Source of the DNA: Prolixibacteraceae bacterium
Lineage (GTDB): Bacteria > Bacteroidota > Bacteroidia > Bacteroidales > Prolixibacteraceae
DNA length: 5,920 nucleotides
Assembly: GCA_016788685.1 (NCBI GenBank)
Contig: JAEUSS010000604.1
Coordinates: 1 to 5,920 of the forward strand
Reading direction: 5' to 3'
Shown: positions 1 through 5,642 of the stretch, piece after piece
Layout: each line of letters starts with the position of its first letter
How positions within the stretch are numbered: the first letter of the stretch is position 1
The notes under the pieces: model-generated
What the model was told of the DNA's origin: nothing
Database searches by the model: none
The model's input: only the letters and a program-made list of their open reading frames with translations
Position numbers and translations under genes: made by a program

Positions 1-1
1 T

Positions 2-67
2 GCCGTTTTTAAGCATTTGCAGCGGAAGGTGCTGGTTTATAAAAATAAAACGGTGGTATTTAATTAA
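2..67 (+). CDS. C-terminal end of an unidentified gene (5' truncated)
   Basis: Reading from base 2 gives 21 codons that end at TAA (65-67). The peptide ends in KVLVYKNKTVVFN, an alternation of basic and hydrophobic residues consistent with a final beta-strand pair. Too little is present to name a family. The frame was preferred because its codon use (ctg, aaa, cgg, ttt) resembles the neighbouring genes. Another forward frame stays open further, to about base 129, but has a Cys/Trp/Ser-rich composition that looks non-coding. The gene would lie 91 bases upstream of the thioredoxin-like gene on the same strand. Confidence 0.35.
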   Translation, partial: AVFKHLQRKVLVYKNKTVVFN

Positions 68-74
68 TTTCGTG

Positions 75-108
75 TTGCGGCTTTCAAGTTCCGAGTCGAA
101 TATATTTT
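75..108 (+). promoter_or_regulatory. Possible Bacteroidota-type promoter for the thioredoxin-like gene
   Basis: A TTG at 75-77 lies 23 bases before TATATTTT at 101-108. This loosely resembles the Bacteroidota pattern TTG / TAnnTTTG, but the second box is imperfect and the spacer is at the long end. If it is used, transcription would begin near 114 and leave a leader of about 45 bases before the ATG at 159. This is a weak match, offered only because the gap between the two genes should contain a start site. Confidence 0.2.
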
Positions 109-158
109 GGGAGTTGGTTATCCGCTATTGAATCGTTTTCAATTTTAATTTTTTATCG

Positions 159-689
159 ATGAAATACTTGACTTCATTTTTATTTCTTCTGGCAATTACT
201 GTTCAGGCACAAACGCCGGTGAAAGAAATTCCGGCAGATTATGGTTATATTGTCAAAATTGGCCAGCAGGTTCCTGACTTTTCAATGACCACAACCGACG
301 GGAAAACCGTTCGTATTTCTGATTTAAAGGGCAAAGTGGTGATGCTGCAATTTACGGCCAGCTGGTGTTCGGTTTGCCGGAAAGAAATGCCTCACATTGA
401 AGCAGATATCTGGAACAAGTACAAGAATAACTCCGGTTTTGCGCTTTACGGAATTGATCTGGACGAGCCGTTGGAAAAGGTAAAAAAGTTCGCGAAAGAA
501 ATTCCGGTGACCTATCCTCTGGCGCTTGATCCGAAAGGTGGAATCTTTTATCAGTTTGCTGAAAAGGGAGCTGGCGTAACACGTAATGTCATTATCGATA
601 AAACCGGTAAAATCGCATATATGACAAGGCTTTACAAAGAGGAAGAATTTCAGGAAATGAAGAAAGTAATTGCGGAACTGCTGAAATAA
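159..689 (+). CDS. Secreted TlpA/ResA-like thiol-disulfide oxidoreductase
   Basis: This 176-residue protein has a thioredoxin-like (redoxin/AhpC-TSA type) fold and probably acts in the periplasm on protein disulfides. Residues 1-18 form a signal peptide (M-K, a hydrophobic core, ending V-Q-A-Q); no lipobox Cys is present. The mature domain opens with the redoxin-type phrase G-x-x-V-P-D-F (35-41), then a DGKTVRISDLKGKVV strand-loop. The active site is W-C-S-V-C (Cys70, Cys73) followed by R-K-E-M-P. The final strand reads V-T-R-N-V-I-I-D (140-147), then a DKTGKI turn. In classical thioredoxins a cis-proline sits before this strand; here Thr141 takes that place, which I recall as common in Bacteroidota redoxins. 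It is the only gene on its transcript that I can see, separated from the histidine genes by a tRNA on the other strand. The fold and CxxC are clear, but the physiological partner (cytochrome maturation, general disulfide reduction or stress) is not known. Confidence 0.9.
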   Translation: MKYLTSFLFLLAITVQAQTPVKEIPADYGYIVKIGQQVPDFSMTTTDGKTVRISDLKGKVVMLQFTASWCSVCRKEMPHIEADIWNKYKNNSGFALYGIDLDEPLEKVKKFAKEIPVTYPLALDPKGGIFYQFAEKGAGVTRNVIIDKTGKIAYMTRLYKEEEFQEMKKVIAELLK

Positions 690-698
690 TTGAAAATG

Positions 699-770
699 TA
701 GCGCGTAGCAGAATCGAACTGCCATCTCCGGATTGAGAAACCGGTTTCCTAACCGTTAGAAGAACGCGCC
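699..770 (-). tRNA. tRNA-Glu (anticodon CUC)
   Basis: Read on the minus strand from 770 down to 699, the sequence folds as a complete cloverleaf. The 7-bp acceptor stem is GGCGCGT/ACGCGCT, ending in a G1-U72 wobble. The D stem is TTCT/GGAA with GG in the loop. The anticodon stem is CCGGT/TCCGG with loop TTCTCAA (anticodon CTC, A37). The T stem is GGCAG/CTGCT with loop TTCGATT. Glutamate identity is supported by U11-A24, U13-G22, A46 and a four-base variable loop lacking position 47, which are features read by bacterial GluRS. A15 and U48 can form the Levitt pair. Oddities are a U31-U39 mismatch at the top of the anticodon stem, the G1-U72 end pair, discriminator base A, and no encoded CCA (the flank reads CAT). 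It may be a functional minor isoacceptor beside a main UUC tRNA, or a decaying copy. Confidence 0.85.
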
Positions 771-778
771 GGATACGA

Positions 779-807
779 TTAACACGAATAAAATTACAAT
801 AACTTTG
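779..807 (+). promoter_or_regulatory. Promoter of the hisH-led operon
   Basis: TAACTTTG at 800-807 is a perfect match to the Bacteroidota -7 element TAnnTTTG. A TTA at 779-781, 18 bases upstream, fits the weaker TTG-type -33 element. The expected transcription start is near 812-815, giving a leader of about 40 bases before the hisH ATG at 854. It lies only 8 bases from the 5' end of the tRNA-Glu gene on the other strand, so the two transcripts diverge from a very compact region. No histidine-rich leader peptide or attenuator is seen between the predicted start and hisH. Confidence 0.65.
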
Positions 808-853
808 CTTTCGTTGTCTTCCGGAAGCGTCGAAAAAAATAAGATTTTTCAGT

Positions 854-1453
854 ATGAAAATCGTCATTATTAAATATAACGCCGGAAATATTGAATCGGT
901 AAACAATGCTTTGCTGCGGCTTGGTGTAACTGCAGAAATTACAGGCAATCACGAGCAAATAATTGCCGCCGATAAGGTGATTTTTCCGGGGGTGGGAGAG
1001 GCCAGTACCACGATGGCTTTTCTGAAAAAGGAAGGGCTCGACCGGCTTATTCCGGAGTTGAAACAGCCGGTGCTGGGTATTTGCCTGGGGCTGCAGCTGA
1101 TGTGCAGCTATTCGGAGGAAAACAATACGCCTTGTCTGGGCATATTTGACGAGCAGGTCAGGCGCTTTGTCCCGGAGCCGGGAATGGAGTTTGTTACAAA
1201 AGTTCCGCATATGGGCTGGAACAACATTGCTGATTTGAAAAGCGGTATTTTTGATCCGTCGCTCGAAAACCAGTTTGTATATTTCGTGCATTCGTATTAT
1301 GCCGCGGTTGGGCAACATACTGCTTCGGTTTGCAATTACATCAACCCTTTCAGTGCCGCTTTGCACCGTGATAATTTTTATGCCACCCAGTTTCATCCTG
1401 AAAAAAGCGGGATGGTCGGAGCGAGAATATTAGAGAATTTTTTAAAATTATAG
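854..1453 (+). CDS. hisH: Imidazole glycerol phosphate synthase, glutamine amidotransferase subunit HisH
   Basis: HisH hydrolyses glutamine and passes ammonia through a tunnel to HisF, with which it forms the cytosolic IGP synthase. The protein is 199 residues long, the normal size, with a class I (triad) amidotransferase fold. It opens with V-I-I-K-Y-N-A-G-N-I, followed by the oxyanion segment P-G-V-G (45-48). The nucleophile elbow G-I-C-L-G-L-Q-L has catalytic Cys77. P-H-M-G-W-N at 118-123 is the conserved interface motif. Q-F-H-P-E-K-S supplies His181 and Glu183 of the triad. All catalytic residues are present. No good Shine-Dalgarno precedes the ATG; the start is chosen because the conserved first strand begins directly at residue 2. 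It is the first gene after the predicted promoter, with hisA 60 bases downstream and its partner hisF about 2.2 kb further on, after two unrelated genes. Confidence 0.97.
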   Translation: MKIVIIKYNAGNIESVNNALLRLGVTAEITGNHEQIIAADKVIFPGVGEASTTMAFLKKEGLDRLIPELKQPVLGICLGLQLMCSYSEENNTPCLGIFDEQVRRFVPEPGMEFVTKVPHMGWNNIADLKSGIFDPSLENQFVYFVHSYYAAVGQHTASVCNYINPFSAALHRDNFYATQFHPEKSGMVGARILENFLKL

Positions 1454-1471
1454 AACCACGATTTGCGGGAG

Positions 1472-1512
1472 GAGTTAAGTTCCCTTTCGTTATAACTCAA
1501 TTACAAAATTGA
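1472..1512 (+). repeat. Two overlapping short inverted repeats just before hisA
   Basis: GAGTTA (1472-1477) pairs with TAACTC (1493-1498) around a 15-base loop. TCAATT (1497-1502) pairs with AATTGA (1507-1512) around the loop ACAA and ends one base before the hisA ATG. The two stems share bases 1497-1498, so they cannot fully form together. Both are short and AT-rich, with no T-run, so they are not convincing terminators. They could modulate access to the hisA start codon or be chance. Confidence 0.3.
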
Positions 1513-1513
1513 A

Positions 1514-2248
1514 ATGATCACAATAATTCCTGCAATAGATTTGATCGATGCCAAATGTGTTCGTCTTTCGCAAGGCGATTACAGCCAGAAAACGGTGTAC
1601 AACGAAAATCCGTTGGAAGTGGCCAAAATGTTTGAAGATGCAGGGATCACCCGCCTGCATTTGGTTGATTTGGATGGAGCGAAAGCTAAGCACATCGTTA
1701 ATTATAAGGTGCTCGAAACGATCGCGTCAAAAACCAATCTGGTTGTCGACTTTGGCGGCGGATTGAAGTCGGACAACGATTTGCGGATTGCTTTTGAGTG
1801 TGGCGCGCAGATGGTTACAGGGGGAAGCATTGCTGTGAAAGACCGCGAAACTTTTTTGCATTGGATCGAAACCTACGGGCCTGAAAAAATTATTCTCGGT
1901 GCCGATGCCAAAGATAAAATGATTGCTGTTAGCGGTTGGCAGGAAGTTTCAGAGTTGTCAATACTCGAATTTATTGAAAGTTATACGAGTAAAGGAATTC
2001 GGCAGGTAATTTCCACGGACATTGCTCGGGACGGTATGCTAACCGGACCAAGTATTGATTTGTACAAAGAGATTATGGAGCGGTTTCCGGAACTGGGACT
2101 CATTGCCAGCGGCGGAATTGCTACGATGAAAGATATTTACGAACTGAATGAAATGGGTATTCCGGGAGTAATTACCGGGAAAGCCATTTATGAGGGAAGG
2201 ATTAGCTTGAAAGAAATTGAGCAGTTTCAGAAACAATTGCCGATTTAA
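1514..2248 (+). CDS. hisA: ProFAR isomerase HisA
   Basis: HisA is a cytosolic (beta-alpha)8 barrel that catalyses the Amadori rearrangement of ProFAR to PRFAR, the substrate of HisF-HisH. Its 244 residues match the family length. The first strand I-I-P-A-I-D-L carries the catalytic acid Asp9, followed by C-V-R-L-S-Q-G-D-Y in the first loop. L-V-D-L-D-G-A-K-A (50-58) is the family signature. The phosphate sites are D-F-G-G-G-L (79-84) and A-S-G-G-I (198-202), and T-G at 221-222. A-D-A-K at 130-133 and [13 protein letters not shown] at 167-179 match the half-barrel repeat; Asp169 is the candidate second catalytic acid. The ADAK loop and TDI-RDG segment favour HisA over HisF or the dual-specificity PriA. 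There is no strong ribosome site before the ATG; the start places the first strand at residues 2-8 as in relatives. Confidence 0.97.
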   Translation: MITIIPAIDLIDAKCVRLSQGDYSQKTVYNENPLEVAKMFEDAGITRLHLVDLDGAKAKHIVNYKVLETIASKTNLVVDFGGGLKSDNDLRIAFECGAQMVTGGSIAVKDRETFLHWIETYGPEKIILGADAKDKMIAVSGWQEVSELSILEFIESYTSKGIRQVISTDIARDGMLTGPSIDLYKEIMERFPELGLIASGGIATMKDIYELNEMGIPGVITGKAIYEGRISLKEIEQFQKQLPI

Positions 2249-2331
2249 AAATTAACCTTTTAAAGTTATTTAATTTGCTGTAAACCTTTTTGGGTTAATT
2301 GTTGTGTTGTTAACTGATTTTGGTTAATTTT
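2248..2331. repeat. AT-rich intergenic region with TTAACC / GGTTAA inverted and direct repeats
   Basis: AAAATTAACC (2248-2257) is a perfect reverse complement of GGTTAATTTT (2322-2331). GGTTAATT also occurs at 2293-2300, so the element appears twice in the same direction (29 bases apart) and once inverted. A related GTTAACT lies at 2309-2315. This gap between hisA and the SatD-like gene is the largest in the run and strongly AT-rich. The repeats could be operator half-sites, for example for the HTH domain of the downstream protein, or alternative RNA stems. No clean TAnnTTTG promoter is visible; TAATTTG at 2271-2277 is one base short. Confidence 0.4.
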
Positions 2332-2336
2332 AATGC

Positions 2337-2969
2337 ATGAAAAAGGAAGAAATCATTGGAGTAATTACCGGAGATCTGATCAACTCATCGGCAATAAACG
2401 ATGAATTGAAAGTTAAGCTAAAGGATGAGTTGTTTGGTTTTACAAAAAACAACCCAAATGTTCTTTTGCCTTTACAGTTTTACCGGGGCGATAGCTTTCA
2501 GTTGATGTGTAACAAAGAAAAGGCAGTCTGGCTTGCTGTGCTGATTCAATCGGTCATCATTTCTACAGCCGGGACCCTGGCTCGGATAAGCATTGGTATT
2601 GGTAAGGCCTCAAACATTCATGCAGACGATGTTTTGCAATCCGAAGGAGAAGCCTTTCTGTTGTCTGGCCATCAGTTGGACGAAATGAAGGGTGAAGACC
2701 GTATACTCAAAATAGCAGTCGGGAATGCTGAAATTCAGCCGAATCTGGATGTTGCGACACTGCTGGCTGAAAGTATTGTTAAAGGCTGGAAACCAGGGCA
2801 GGCATCGGTCATTTCGTTAACTCCCGGTTCGGTGACACAGCGGAATATTGCAGCCCGATTGAAAATTTCCCCGGCGGCAGTAAGTAAAACCCTCAAGGCA
2901 AGTAACTGGGCCGCTATTGAGCAGTACTTAATCTGGGTCGAAAACCTGTTAACAACCAAACTGTCATGA
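2337..2969 (+). CDS. SatD-family protein: cyclase/GGDEF-like N-terminal domain plus C-terminal helix-turn-helix
   Basis: This is a 210-residue soluble protein with no signal or membrane segment. It matches what I know of the SatD family, named from the Streptococcus mutans secretion and acid tolerance locus, whose biochemical function is unknown. The N-terminal half has a first strand ending in a Gly-Asp (I-G-V-I-T-G-D, Asp13). A hairpin F-Y-R-G-D-S-F-Q-L follows (48-56, Asp52), then the strand A-R-I-S-I-G-I-G-K (82-90) and G-E-A-F-L-L-S-G (104-111). That order resembles the palm fold of class III nucleotide cyclases and GGDEF proteins, where the first Asp and the hairpin Asp hold metal. This resemblance is my inference. 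Residues 165-190 (S-V-T-Q-R-N-I-A-A-R-L-K-I-S-P-A-A-V-S-K and on) form a clear MarR/LuxR-like helix-turn-helix, preceded by the W-K-P-G-Q linker typical of the family. The stop codon overlaps the next gene as ATGA, indicating translational coupling. Base composition is like that of the neighbours, so recent transfer is not evident. Confidence 0.8.
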   Translation: MKKEEIIGVITGDLINSSAINDELKVKLKDELFGFTKNNPNVLLPLQFYRGDSFQLMCNKEKAVWLAVLIQSVIISTAGTLARISIGIGKASNIHADDVLQSEGEAFLLSGHQLDEMKGEDRILKIAVGNAEIQPNLDVATLLAESIVKGWKPGQASVISLTPGSVTQRNIAARLKISPAAVSKTLKASNWAAIEQYLIWVENLLTTKLS

Positions 2970-3649
2970 ACGGTCTTTTTTTTGCACTTCTCGCCGGACA
3001 TCTGGTTGCCGACTTCTGGCTGCAACCGGCAAGTTGGGTGTCCCACAAAAAGGAAAACGGATGGAAATCGAAGAAACTGCTTCTGCATACGTTGATCGCC
3101 TCAGTTCTTCCGGTGATGTTTGCATTTGAATCAGATCTTTGGTGGTTTGTTCCGGTTATTTTCCTGACGCATTATCTGATCGATGTTGCCAAATCGAAAG
3201 TCAGGCAAACGATCTGGTCTTTTATAGCCGATCAGGTTTTACATATCGGCATTCTATGGATACTGTCCGCATTTTTTACCAGAATTATCCTTCCTGAAAA
3301 TTTACTTCAATTCTGGATTTTTGCCTGTGGTTTTGTGCTGATAACCAATCCTCTGGGGATTTTAGCCGGAATGTTTCTGAAATCGGTTACCAAATCGGAA
3401 AGTAATGCTGTGCAGTTTAACGCTTCTGCATGGATCGGAATATTTGAACGGATACTGATTGTAATTTTTGTAACTACAGGTCAGATTCAGGCAATTGGAT
3501 TTCTGGTTGCTGCCAAATCAGTTTTCCGTTTTAGCGAAATACAGCATCAGGGAAACCTGAAAGCTGAGTATTTTTTACTGGGAACACTGGTGTCGTTTAC
3601 TTTTGCGATCGTAGTGGGATTGGGAATGAAATTATTGATAACGGTCTGA
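2966..3649 (+). CDS. DUF3307-family multi-pass membrane protein
   Basis: This 227-residue inner-membrane protein has about six hydrophobic segments (roughly 2-18, 40-55, 58-74, 92-107, 115-138 and 155-183) plus a final one at 203-226. It carries the marks I associate with DUF3307: H-L-V-A-D-F-W-L-Q at 12-20 (His12, Asp16, Gln20 on one helix face), His41, and H-Y-L-I-D-V-A-K at 69-76. It also has A-D-Q-x-x-H at 88-93, G-I-F-E-R-I-L-I at 158-165, A-A-K-S-V-F-R-F at 182-189 and E-Y-F-L-L-G-T at 201-207. Polar residues repeated at fixed spacing inside hydrophobic segments suggest a metal or substrate site in the membrane, but no function is established for the family. The ATG lies inside the SatD-like gene's last codons (ATGA overlap), so the two proteins are probably made together and may interact. 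hisF follows after 56 bases. Confidence 0.8.
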   Translation: MNGLFFALLAGHLVADFWLQPASWVSHKKENGWKSKKLLLHTLIASVLPVMFAFESDLWWFVPVIFLTHYLIDVAKSKVRQTIWSFIADQVLHIGILWILSAFFTRIILPENLLQFWIFACGFVLITNPLGILAGMFLKSVTKSESNAVQFNASAWIGIFERILIVIFVTTGQIQAIGFLVAAKSVFRFSEIQHQGNLKAEYFLLGTLVSFTFAIVVGLGMKLLITV

Positions 3650-3685
3650 AGTCGGATTTTGTGCCCGCAACTCTGAACTTCAGAC
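3644..3685 (+). promoter_or_regulatory. Hairpin at the 3' end of the DUF3307-like gene
   Basis: GTCTGAAGT (3644-3652) and ACTTCAGAC (3677-3685) are a perfect 9-bp inverted repeat with a 24-base loop. The left arm contains the DUF3307-like stop codon TGA, and the right arm ends 20 bases before the hisF ATG. No T-run follows, so this is not a standard intrinsic terminator. A role in mRNA processing, stability or partial read-through between the membrane-protein gene and hisF is possible. Confidence 0.4.
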
Positions 3686-3705
3686 ACAGAAATTTAAACT
3701 GATAT

Positions 3706-4461
3706 ATGCTTGCAAAACGAATCATACCATGCCTGGATATTAAAGACGGTCAGACCGTAAAAGGCATCAACTTTGTGAATATTAAAAGCGTAGGCGACCC
3801 TGTTGAGCTGGGTGCGCTGTATGCTGAACAGGGCGCCGACGAGCTGGTTTTCCTGGATATTACGGCTACGCATGAAGGGCGGAAGACCTTTGTGGAACTG
3901 GTCAGGCGCATTGCCCGCGAAATCAATATTCCGTTTACTGTAGGAGGCGGAATCAGTGAACTGAAAGATGCCGAGGCTTTGCTAAGTGCCGGTGCCGATA
4001 AAATCAGCATCAACTCTTCAGCCGTTCGTAATCCGAAGCTGATCGACGATCTGGCGCTGAATTTTGGAAGCCAGTTTGTAGTTTTGGCTATCGATGCCCG
4101 TGGCGAAAATGATCACTGGACAGTAACAGTGAATGGTGGGCGGATTCCGACTGACAAAGAACTGTTCTCGTGGGCGAAAGAAGGCGAAAGCCGCGGCGCC
4201 GGCGAAATTTTGTTTACTTCGATGAACCACGACGGAACCAAAAACGGCTTTGCCAATAAAGAGCTGGCACAAATGGCTGATATGCTTCGGATCCCGATTA
4301 TTGCTTCCGGAGGAGCCGGAAATATGGAGCATTTTGTGGATGTATTTACAGAAGGGAAAGCTGATGCCGGACTGGCAGCGAGCATATTTCACTACAAGGA
4401 AATTGCGATACCTGATTTGAAGGCTTATCTTCGGTCTAAAAATATTCCGATCAGATTTTAA
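3706..4461 (+). CDS. hisF: Imidazole glycerol phosphate synthase, cyclase subunit HisF
   Basis: HisF uses ammonia delivered by HisH to convert PRFAR into imidazole glycerol phosphate and AICAR, the latter feeding back into purine synthesis. The 251-residue (beta-alpha)8 barrel is full length. It starts [12 protein letters not shown], giving catalytic Asp11, with K-G at 19-20 and then F-V-N-I. F-L-D-I-T-A-T at 49-55, T-V-G-G-G-I at 78-83 and I-A-S-G-G-A-G at 199-205 are the strand ends and phosphate loops. V-L-A-I-D-A-R-G (126-133) carries the second catalytic acid, Asp130, and K-I-S-I-N-S-S-A (99-106) and N-H-D-G-T-K-N-G-F (174-182) are family signatures. The ATG directly before the conserved L-A-K-R start is the obvious start. 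It is separated from hisH-hisA by the SatD/DUF3307 pair, although its product must pair with HisH. The next gene begins 12 bases after the stop. Confidence 0.98.
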   Translation: MLAKRIIPCLDIKDGQTVKGINFVNIKSVGDPVELGALYAEQGADELVFLDITATHEGRKTFVELVRRIAREINIPFTVGGGISELKDAEALLSAGADKISINSSAVRNPKLIDDLALNFGSQFVVLAIDARGENDHWTVTVNGGRIPTDKELFSWAKEGESRGAGEILFTSMNHDGTKNGFANKELAQMADMLRIPIIASGGAGNMEHFVDVFTEGKADAGLAASIFHYKEIAIPDLKAYLRSKNIPIRF

Positions 4462-4473
4462 TCACCACTCTTC

Positions 4474-5631
4474 ATGAAGCGAATTACTTTCCTCCTTGCG
4501 TTTGTGTTATCTGTCTCTGTTTATGCCCAGAGAAATATCGAACAGGAATTGCTTTTGAGAACGCCTAACTGCGAAAGTGTGGCGTATAATTCAGCTCGTC
4601 TGGCCGAACAGTATTTTTCGAAGAAGGATTACGATTCTGTTCTGGTTGTTATTTCCAGATGGGAAGATTTTTGCGGCCCGACAGAACCGTTGTTCAGGCT
4701 TAAAATACTGACATTGATTCAGAAAAATAGTTTTACAGAAGATTGGATGGATGAAAATGACCTGATGAACCAGGTTTATCTGTATGAAGATCGGGAAAAA
4801 TATTCAAAAGCTCCGAATGCGAAAATAATTTACGAACGCTATAAAATAGCACTGGGGTATATTCCTTTAAAATCATCATTTGACGATTTAACGGCTCTTT
4901 GGGCAAGCATGCTGCTCGAAGACAGTGATCTAGCTCCGGCAGAGAGGGCTTATTGCTTATTATATGCCAATCAGATCGGGGAGTTTTGGGAAATGCTGAA
5001 GAACAAGCAGCTTGGCGGGGCGATGCTTCAACGCCTGTATGATAACGAAGTTGCAAGAACCCGGGAAATGGTAGAAGGAAACCTGGGTTTTATGACTGGT
5101 GTGGCGTTGCCAACCGGGAACCTGAATCAGGTGATTGGCATCAAACCGGCTTTCGGGTTTCAGGTAGGGATGAAGGCTAATAAAATACAATATGATCTGA
5201 GTATACTTTTGAGAGCGGGAAATGCAAAGAATGAATATACAGTACAATATCAGGGCGAGCCTAAAGTTACAGATCATTATTTGGGTGGTTACATCGGCCT
5301 TGATCTCGGGTACGAATTATGGCGGTCGGGAAACAGAGAGTTTGATTTTTTGTCGGGAGTTGCTTTTGATGGATTTGATGCCGTGGAAGGAGATACCGGT
5401 GAAGATACCGAAGGGAAGTCGATCAATTCTCTGAACCTGAACCTGGGGCTTGGCTATCGCATTTACGGGAAAAGATTAAACTATTTCGGAATTCAGGCCA
5501 AATATAATTTCGTGAACTACAAAAATAATCCGGGTACCGATTTAGGCGGAAATTATATTTCGCTGATTGTGACCTACAACTTATTTGGAAATATTCAGAA
5601 ACGGACGATGATGGACAGACTTAAAATGTAA
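4474..5631 (+). CDS. Secreted protein with helical N-terminal half and outer-membrane beta-barrel-like C-terminal half
   Basis: I do not recognise a named family. This is a 385-residue protein with a signal peptide at 1-19 (M-K-R, a hydrophobic stretch, cleavage after A-Q at about 19). Residues about 25-205 look mainly alpha-helical, with TPR-like spacing of aromatic and small residues (for example [13 protein letters not shown] at 41-53 and A-Y-C-L-L-Y-A-N at 159-166) and three Cys at 33, 67 and 161. From about 203 the character changes to alternating strands rich in Gly and aromatics: [52 protein letters not shown]. This suggests a small outer-membrane barrel of about 8-10 strands. A basic tail follows, so the protein does not end with the usual terminal aromatic residue. 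It sits 12 bases after hisF and 11 bases before hisI, so it is probably co-transcribed with them. Confidence 0.75.
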   Translation: MKRITFLLAFVLSVSVYAQRNIEQELLLRTPNCESVAYNSARLAEQYFSKKDYDSVLVVISRWEDFCGPTEPLFRLKILTLIQKNSFTEDWMDENDLMNQVYLYEDREKYSKAPNAKIIYERYKIALGYIPLKSSFDDLTALWASMLLEDSDLAPAERAYCLLYANQIGEFWEMLKNKQLGGAMLQRLYDNEVARTREMVEGNLGFMTGVALPTGNLNQVIGIKPAFGFQVGMKANKIQYDLSILLRAGNAKNEYTVQYQGEPKVTDHYLGGYIGLDLGYELWRSGNREFDFLSGVAFDGFDAVEGDTGEDTEGKSINSLNLNLGLGYRIYGKRLNYFGIQAKYNFVNYKNNPGTDLGGNYISLIVTYNLFGNIQKRTMMDRLKM

Positions 5632-5642
5632 TAAACTTTAAA

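Noticed and set aside
690..853. tRNA gene as an integration site for a mobile element
   Set aside because: No integrase, transposase or repeated copy of the tRNA 3' end is visible in the window, and the flanking genes are ordinary chromosomal ones.
807..853. Histidine attenuator or leader peptide before hisH
   Set aside because: The short leader holds no run of His codons and no terminator-like hairpin with a T-run. The palindrome CTTCCGGAAG at 818-827 is too small to count.
794..1396. Long minus-strand open frame opposite hisH
   Set aside because: It lies opposite a gene with all HisH catalytic motifs intact, and its translation has no recognisable domain. It is the complement shadow of hisH. 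The same holds for the other minus-strand frames opposite the thioredoxin-like, hisA, hisF and barrel genes.
2337..3649. SatD/DUF3307 pair as a recently acquired genomic island
   Set aside because: There are no flanking direct repeats or mobility genes, and base and codon use look like those of the his genes. An old insertion remains possible.
3653..3705. Intrinsic terminator before hisF
   Set aside because: The 3644-3685 stem has a 24-base loop and no following T-run, and hisF has no clear promoter of its own, so termination here would leave hisF unexpressed.
1514..4461. hisA and hisF as duplicated copies of one gene in this locus
   Set aside because: Both are half-barrel-repeat proteins of common ancient origin, but each carries its own signature motifs (ADAK and STDIARDG in HisA, CLDI and NHDGTKNGF in HisF), so this is not a recent duplication.
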